Assembly (NCBI GenBank): GCA_036873755.1
Contig: JAVTVY010017410.1
Location: forward strand, 1 to 64,000
DNA: 64,000 nt
Direction: 5' to 3'
Source: Hanleya hanleyi
Lineage: Eukaryota > Mollusca > Polyplacophora > Lepidopleurida > Hanleyidae
Positions 57,811-64,000 of the stretch are shown here, one piece after another; the stretch's first letter is position 1, and each line of letters begins with the position of its first letter. A program made the position numbers and the translations under genes. The notes below the pieces were generated by a model, which did no database searches, was not told the origin of the DNA, and saw only the letters and a program-made list of their open reading frames with translations.

Positions 57811-59380
57811 GGCCATCCTTAAAAATAAGTTTGTTGCACGTAACCCGACCGTGTGTCCAAAAATCCGCCGACTGGAAACTTTTTTTCGCCGATTTTCATA
57901 CAGGTCATCTTTTTATTTTATTTGGAACTATCAAAGTTATCTCCCCTATCTTCTCTCGCGGGTAAACGAATGTAAAACGTTCGCCAAGCAAGAGCAAGCC
58001 GCTCCAGGAAGTATTCCACTCTCCAGTAGTCGGCAATGTGAGCTTATATCACACGTTTTGAAGGCATATATTCCATGGCCCAGTCCGTAGGGGAATGCAG
58101 TTTTCGGCGACCACGTGTATATGGCGGGAATTCCCCTCTTCTGTTTTGTGTTTGCGTTTGATGGAGAGACGAGAACACAACACAGCGAGAGGCAACAGCA
58201 ACAAAGAATGGGGAAAATATTTCAAAACAGTTGGTTATTAAAACCTGTCATAAAGAGCTCTGTCGCGAATCGACGTGGAACGTGGAGTTTAGGACGATCT
58301 GTCGCCACCTCGTGGGTCCGTACACCGACAGCTTCTGAGTCTGACGAAGAGACCAACGATGGTTGGATTTCTACTTTTCTCTGAGGAGATTTTACAGTGC
58401 GACCAAATGCAGACAGTTGGTGTTAATTTTGCTAACTCTTCCACTGAGAATCACCGTGAGAAGAAACCAAAACTACTTTAATAAATTGTAATCAGCAACG
58501 ATCGCCGCCAGGTCATAATTTCTTCGCTTGTTTGACAAGCGGTAGTCTCCTGCACAGGCTATTCCTAGCATGGGATTGTGTAATATTTGCCACGTGCGCG
58601 GGAGAGCTGACAAAAATGGCGAAAACTGCGGAAAATCTTCCTTGAAGCCGTGGACGAAGTTTTCTAGGAAAGGTAGATGATTTACACATCATCATCGCAC
58701 TGAGTCTGTAGTCAGTATGATGTCAATACTCTTGGACAATATTGAACTGTGACTCGTTTGATCATTCGCCATCCATTCTTCTCGTTGGGGAAACTGTCGT
58801 TGGGGGATAATGTCGGTACCCCTTTTCGTTCACAGTCACTTGAATACTATCGGCTGATGATTTTAGAGAACATTCACGGACACTGCTTTTCCCGCATATA
58901 CTATGCAATGATGATTGGTTGCCGAATTTTATATGCAGAACTGTGGCTCTGATATGATCTTTGAGAATAAAATCGAGTTCTCTTTCTTTATTTTAAATCA
59001 AGAGCAAGCCGTTATGTGATTAATTTTGAGGTAATTCTCTCAACTCCAAATGGTAATGAACAAACTTCTGTCAGCTTATAACACAGAGCATTTTTTTTTT
59101 CATTTCACAATTTTAGCAAAAGTGTGTATATGGTATATGTAAATTATTATTTTTGGACCAGCTAGTCACTATTCATTGTAAAGAATGTGTTCAGGGGTGT
59201 CAAGTATTTTTCAAATGACCATGGTATCTGGACAAAATCACACTTAACCTCTTTCACCCTCCCCCAAAAGGGAAAGTTGACCTCAACCAAAAAAAAAAAA
59301 AAAAAATTTACCTACCTACCGACCCAACTTCCTGAGGTAGGGTCGGGTTACAGCCAACAAACATATTTTTAAGGATGGCC
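57811..59380. mobile_element. 1.57-kb PIF/Harbinger-like element, 3-bp TSD
   Basis: The TIRs start ggccatccttaaaaataag on the left and ggccatccttaaaaatatg on the complement of the right, with similarity through 'gtaacccgacc' (about 45 bp). Flanks are TCA (57808-57810, 59381-59383), and the intact left arm of the host foldback shows the empty site. A 3-bp duplication with GG-ended TIRs suits PIF/Harbinger. Two plus-strand open frames (57851-58090, 58115-58384) do not look like a DDE transposase or a Myb-like protein. Confidence 0.82.
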
Positions 59381-59435
59381 TCACTATACATAAATGTGTA
59401 TTGGCTAAGGTCACATTATGCCTTGTATATATACT

Positions 59436-60731
59436 CAGGGGTTTTTTTAGACAAAAATTTTTCATCTACTCAATTTCAAATATTGTAAAACTCAATTTTA
59501 ATGTCACTAAAACTCAATTTTTGGGGTTTTTCATCTGAAAAATGATGAAACTCAATTTTTTGGCCTTTTTCATCAAAAAAATTATAAAACTCAATTTTTA
59601 TTTTGTTTTAATCGTAGAATGTAAAAAAAAGTTGTGTCAAAGCTTGGCATGTCATTCTTGGCTTGTTTTTCTTAAATTTTCCAATTGGATGCCACTAATG
59701 GCACTGGAATGACACTAATGCAATCAATTTGGTTGTAGGTTGAATTAGATGAAACTGACACCCAACATCGCAAGTTTTTGGACTAATCTTGTCATCCTTT
59801 AGCTATTCGGAAATAAAGCATGATGAACTATTTTAACAGAAATTCCTCGTATTCGTGTATTACAATAATTTATTCGTTAGTTTGGAAGTCTTTAACGGTA
59901 AATTCTCAATTTACCGTAACAAGGGCAGAGGTTGCCGGTCATCATGTTGCCGGTTTTCCACCACAAAACACAGGCACTTCGCGTCGACGTGAGGCAGGTA
60001 TTATACGGGTTCAAATAGAGTTCCAACAGATCAACGAAGTTGAAAATTTTTCAGCGTACGACAAATATGTTTCATTTGTGTTCGTGTTGAGATTTTCTCG
60101 CTTACTTTGGTAAAGCGGAACCACGTGTTGAGATAAAAAAAAAGTGGCGCTGAAATCATTGTCGGGAACCCTTCATCGAAAAACTAGCAGTTCATTGCCA
60201 CAGATATCTGGCGGTACTCGACAGCGAGTGTTGTCATATGATGGGAGACAACTCTGTTAAAAAAAAATGTTACGACAGTCAACAAACAGAAAAATAATCT
60301 CTGTAAGAGCTTCCTGAGTGTGTTTCATTTTCACTGGATATCCCATTGACAAGACGCGGTGTCTGCAGCTAAAACAAACATACGGAAACCTGGGAAGTGG
60401 CAGAGATGACATGAAGAGTGGGCTCTCACGGACTTTCATTGGCATAGAGACGGAGGTGACACGAACAACAACAACCTTGTACATTGTAAACTTTCGGTCG
60501 CGATCAAACTTTCCCGTGATCGGGGTATTTTCGTTCGCCCCGGTCTTACATAAACTCAATCTTTTATGAAAAAAACTCAATTTTTTTCCGCGCCTACGGC
60601 GCGCACTTCCCAAAAACACAGAAAAATGAATTTCTAGCTCAAAACTCAATTTTGAAAAAAACGCAAAAACTCAATTCAAATTCGTTTTCATCGGGAATAC
60701 CACGATGAAAAACTGTCTAAAAAAAACCCTG
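59436..60731. mobile_element. 1.3-kb CAGGG-ended element, 5-bp TSD
   Basis: The ends are caggggtttttttagaca and, on the complement, cagggttttttttagaca. Flanks are ATACT (59431-59435, 60732-60736), again verified by the intact arm of the host foldback. The subterminal regions are full of 'aactcaatttt' repeats in both orientations. Overlapping frames at 60257-60649 are open on both strands, with no recognised domain. Confidence 0.87.
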
Positions 60732-60944
60732 ATACTGTGCATATGAAGCTGTTTGTAACTTTGTTCAATGCTTAAGATGCTGGAACTAATAGCGAAATAT
60801 ACAGAATAAAATTGTAATCCCGGCTACTCAGAGTTGCTTTTCTTCTCTATAAGTAAAATGGTGTGTTTTGGTGCATTTTGACAGAATATTTAGACTTTGA
60901 AGATGATATGTAACGATGCCCCCGATGAACTGAATTTTCCATGT

Positions 60945-61300
60945 TATCTATTTGTCTGTCTGTCTCTCTGTCTGCCCATCTTTCTTGTCATACAACATAT
61001 GCAGCTGGTCATGGATCAGAAGCCTAATTAATGAAATTGACTGACCTATCGAGGTCAAATTTATTATTAGAAAGGAGTGAAGATGGGCTCTCCAAATTCA
61101 TCATACTTGTGCAATTGGTGACGGACTACAAGCCTATCCCAGTTGACTGAACCTATTTTCTCGAGGTTATATACTTTATATTATGATATAACATGAAATA
61201 TAGCTAGGCATTCTAAATTGATACCACATATGCAACTGATGATGGACCTGAAGTCAGTGAATAGGACTTACGTTGACCTATTTTCTCAAGGTCAAAAACT
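60945..61300. repeat. Degenerate ~120-bp tandem repeat after a (TCTG)n run
   Basis: About three units each contain a form of 'gacctattttctcgaggt' and 'gacggactacaagcctatcc'. They follow a (CTGT)n stretch at 60951-60975, so this may be a decayed pearl-like copy related to 9080-9300. Confidence 0.55.
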
Positions 61301-62157
61301 ATGTTAAGTCACATGTTGACTGCCAACATACACTCCAAATCTGTTTGTTGTGGCTGTGGTTGTCTTTCAGAACAATCTAGCGAATTTTGCATACATGTGT
61401 TCCAACAGCCTCAACAGCCCTGCCTGTGCAGACCCTTTGGTTTTTGTTGGCATATGTGGGAAGTTGATGCTGAGTCGACATCGGGCCTTACAGACTAGTC
61501 TTTTGTGTTAAATGTCGTCATTTTCATCTGATGACGATACAGCTCGCCAATCCCCAGTGTACGAGTTGTCACAGCGAAACAGCTCACCAGTTACCAATAT
61601 GCGAGTTTTCAGAGCATTTCCATCATAGCTCTAGATTTGTATCTAATACCACTTATGCCGGTGCTAGGGGCCGGTTGGTCATATCATCCAAGTTGCTGCA
61701 TGAACAGGTACAATAAAAGCGTACCTGAGATACAACACATATCATGAATCGTTAGATTCTTGGTATGTGCTTTAGAATAGGTTAACCGGTAGACTATGCT
61801 GAGAAGTCATGTGACTCTGCCAGTATGTCGGCACCTCTTCCCACTTCCTTTATATGTGTTGTAATTCAACAGTAACTTGAATTATGCTGTATAGGTTGAG
61901 CTGTTGAAACACCCTCCATTTCCTAGCTCTGACATACTGCATCACTGTCGAAATATGGGTACCATGACAGAGTGATAGATCACAGCCAGTGAAGGTTCCT
62001 GATTTACATTGAATGTCATTATTGCCTAAGTAGTATTAGCAGCATTTTACAACAACAACAACAATTCGCCGACTTACAATGAAAAATTATAGTGAAAGGT
62101 ATTTATTTTTCGTTGTTTGGCATTTTTATTTGCTGTCATTGTTACAGTTAGAATCAG
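61301..62157. other. No gene recognised
   Basis: Unique DNA with one (ACA)n run (62050-62063). Short open frames are unsupported. Confidence 0.4.
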
Positions 62158-62173
62158 GGTTCGTACGGGTCCT

Positions 62174-63098
62174 CAGGCCTCGAAAATTGGTTCATTGACG
62201 TAACCGAAAAATCGGTTACGGTAATTTGGTCTTACGTAACCTATTGTTCGGTTACGATGTTAATTTTTACGTAACCAATTGGTTTCGCAAAACGGTTACG
62301 TAATTATAACAGTGCGTCGTCAACCAGTACCGTACAACTCAACTCGGGAGTAATATAAGACTGTGCACAGCACGTGGTCAGCGACTGAACAGACAAATGA
62401 GTTAACATACGGGAATGGGATTGCACACGTAAATCACTTCCACCATTCATGATTGGCTATTGTGACTCTGGCTGTATAATTCATTCACCATTTCCTTCTC
62501 ATTCCATTAAAATCCCGATCGAAAAGTCTGAAAAGTTGAACACGCCGCCTGCAAATTTAGAGATGGTGGAAGTGACGAGTGTTAACCGCAAGCTCCGCGT
62601 TCCGAGATAATTCCTCCGCGAGGAGCTCCGCATGCCACCTCTGCTGCTAGCTCCGTGCAGTCTCGGAGCTTCCCACGGAGCAACAACCTCGGAGCGAGGA
62701 GGCTTGCGGGTAACTCTTACATTCCAACTCGTTCAACTTTGATAATGCTGTTTCCTGGCCGCTATTGGTTTATTACGCCTGCCCTGAACCGAGGATAGAC
62801 AAAGCACTCTGTGCAAGCTGACAGACTGAGACACACGCCTGCCACGTGGTAGTCTACAAATTCGATACAGACAGGGTCGAGTTTGCGACTTGGTTTCGCT
62901 TTTAAAACATGCTGAAAGACACACATCATGTGGTTAACGTTTGCACAGTGGACAGACAGAGAAGAGGTTGGGACTTTTGTTATCAGAACATATGTTCAAA
63001 AAGCGCATTCACGTAACCGATTTTTCGTTCTGGCCATTTCAGATTTGCGTAACCGACACGCGAACGATCGTTTCGTTCGCGCCAAATTTCGAGGCCTG
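62174..63098. mobile_element. 925-bp TIR element with 6-bp TSD
   Basis: The 17-bp TIR CAGGCCTCGAAAATTGG (one mismatch at the other end) is flanked by GGTCCT (62168-62173, 63099-63104). Subterminal 'taaccgaaaaatcggtta' hairpins repeat at both ends. The host is another repeat ('cagggttcgtacgg' at 62157, resuming with 'cctggaaaacctggaaagtc'). Non-coding as far as I can see. Confidence 0.85.
62580..62714. repeat. GC-rich hairpin inside the 925-bp element
   Basis: The outer stem pairs gttaaccgcaagctcc with ggaggcttgcgggtaac, and smaller 'ctccgcgaggagctccg' palindromes lie inside. The stretch is CpG-rich compared with its surroundings. Confidence 0.65.
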
Positions 63099-63499
63099 GG
63101 TCCTGGAAAACCTGGAAAGTCATGGAATTTGAAAATAAAAAATCCAGGCCTGGAAAACCTGGAAAATAGAGATTTTGAGGCAAAAGCCATGGAAAAATAA
63201 AACGAGTGGAAATATCAACAAAACCTGCTTTTTGCTCCGAGTTCATTCTGTGAACAAAGTTTTCGCTAAAACCGCCATCAAAGTATCTCGAGGTCAAGTC
63301 TTGTCAGACAGGATGCCTTCTATAGTTACGGTAATTTAAATAATTCACCTTCCAAATTTAATTTGAAAACGGCCGATTTTCCCCCCGTCGTGATTTTTTC
63401 CATCCTTATAAAACGAAAATTCGGAGCATTTTCAATATACCCGTGAAACAATAAATTCGAACACTCCCGTTTTCGTCGTGGAGTTCGTGCCGCTGAAAG

Positions 63500-64000
63500 T
63501 AAAGTGAATATATTACTAAGAATAATTTGTTAGGGTCGTACTAAAATCTGCGCAGAACTGCGCGGAGCTTAATTTCAACTGCGCGTGGATTATTTGATGG
63601 ATTTTTCTTTATTCACTGACGAGCAGAATATTGATATTAATAAAACAGACAACAAAATCCGCAAATTGTGAATCTGTAGACTATATGTCGCTTGAAACGA
63701 GAGGGAACGAAATTCAAATGCGCGGAAATTATGTTTCCCTGCTCGGAGATTCGCTTCACTGGAATGGAATCGTTAATATTAGAGCAACTTATCCTACCTT
63801 ATTCGTTATCATTTCACTTGGAATCTTTTGATATGCTTTCTTCAACTGAGTCTTATGTGTGGCATTTCAACTGTCCGTAAGAATATATTGGCAGGTATCA
63901 ATATTAAATGCGCGGAAATCGTATTTCACTCCACTGAGATTCGCTTCGCTCGAACTAAATCTGATGTGTATGAATTGTATCTGTCCGAACATAAATTTTA
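63500..64000. repeat. ~195-bp direct duplication with 'atgcgcggaaat' blocks
   Basis: The block near 63717-63760 ('aaatgcgcggaaattatg' ... 'gagattcgcttcactgg') recurs near 63908-63955 ('aaatgcgcggaaatcgta' ... 'gagattcgcttcgctcg'). A shorter 'ctgcgcggagc' lies near 63558. The array runs off the right edge. Confidence 0.65.

Larger units (their letters stand above)
57149..60850. mobile_element. Large foldback element, right arm broken by two insertions
   Basis: The left arm (57149-57420) is complementary to three right-side pieces: 57680-57810, 59381-59435 and 60732-60850. In order they rebuild one arm. The loop has a hairpin pairing tgtaactcgcatg with catgcgagttaca (57626-57668). The breakpoints coincide with the TSDs of the two insertions listed next. 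Confidence 0.88.

Noticed and set aside
57851..58384. Two plus-strand frames inside the 1.57-kb element as Harbinger proteins
   Set aside because: Neither shows DDE nuclease or Myb/SANT features, so the element is treated as non-autonomous.
60257..60649. 130-codon minus-strand frame inside the 1.3-kb element as its transposase
   Set aside because: It is too short, overlaps an equally open plus frame, and shows no DDE or zinc-finger motif.

Overview
The window looks like nuclear DNA of an invertebrate animal, most likely a mollusc and perhaps a bivalve. It has intron-rich animal genes, arrays of short tandem repeats, many terminal-inverted-repeat (TIR) elements, and several pearl-like elements: a terminal palindrome, an (ACGG)n microsatellite and tandem monomers of about 150-160 bp. 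These are the hallmark non-autonomous Helitron-related (HINE) repeats of bivalves. There is no prokaryotic organisation.

1-16.9 kb: nine exons on the minus strand encode the middle of hamartin (TSC1), the scaffold of the TSC complex that restrains mTORC1. I joined them by eye. Every splice phase agrees, and the peptide follows human hamartin in order. The N-terminal exons were not found. The C-terminal coiled-coil exons lie beyond the left edge. The introns carry minisatellites and MITEs.

17-31 kb: almost entirely repeats. There is a TTAA-flanked MITE, a long foldback, two oppositely oriented copies of a pearl-like element about 8 kb apart, a ~90-bp tandem array, and a satellite of about 25 copies of a 164-bp unit (22.06-26.15 kb). 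One pearl-like element is nested inside another.

32-42 kb: a plus-strand THAP-domain exon converges on a minus-strand SAP / partial SWIM / YqaJ-exonuclease gene. A 5.4-kb TA-flanked element splits that gene inside its coding sequence, and its YqaJ exon has a one-base frameshift. A 9-bp-TSD element sits 34 bp upstream of its start codon.

42-64 kb: a transposon-rich tract in which boundaries and target-site duplications (TSDs) can be read directly. It holds two inverted copies of a ~508-bp element (9-bp TSDs), a foldback element (9-bp TSD), two related CAGG-ended elements and a third CAGG-ended element (all with 5-bp TSDs), a PIF/Harbinger-like element (3-bp TSD), and a 17-bp-TIR element (6-bp TSD). 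The only likely coding piece here is an exon with paired CxxC motifs at 52.0-52.4 kb.

No tRNA, rRNA or CRISPR locus was recognised. All exon and element boundaries come from reading the sequence and were not checked against transcripts or databases.
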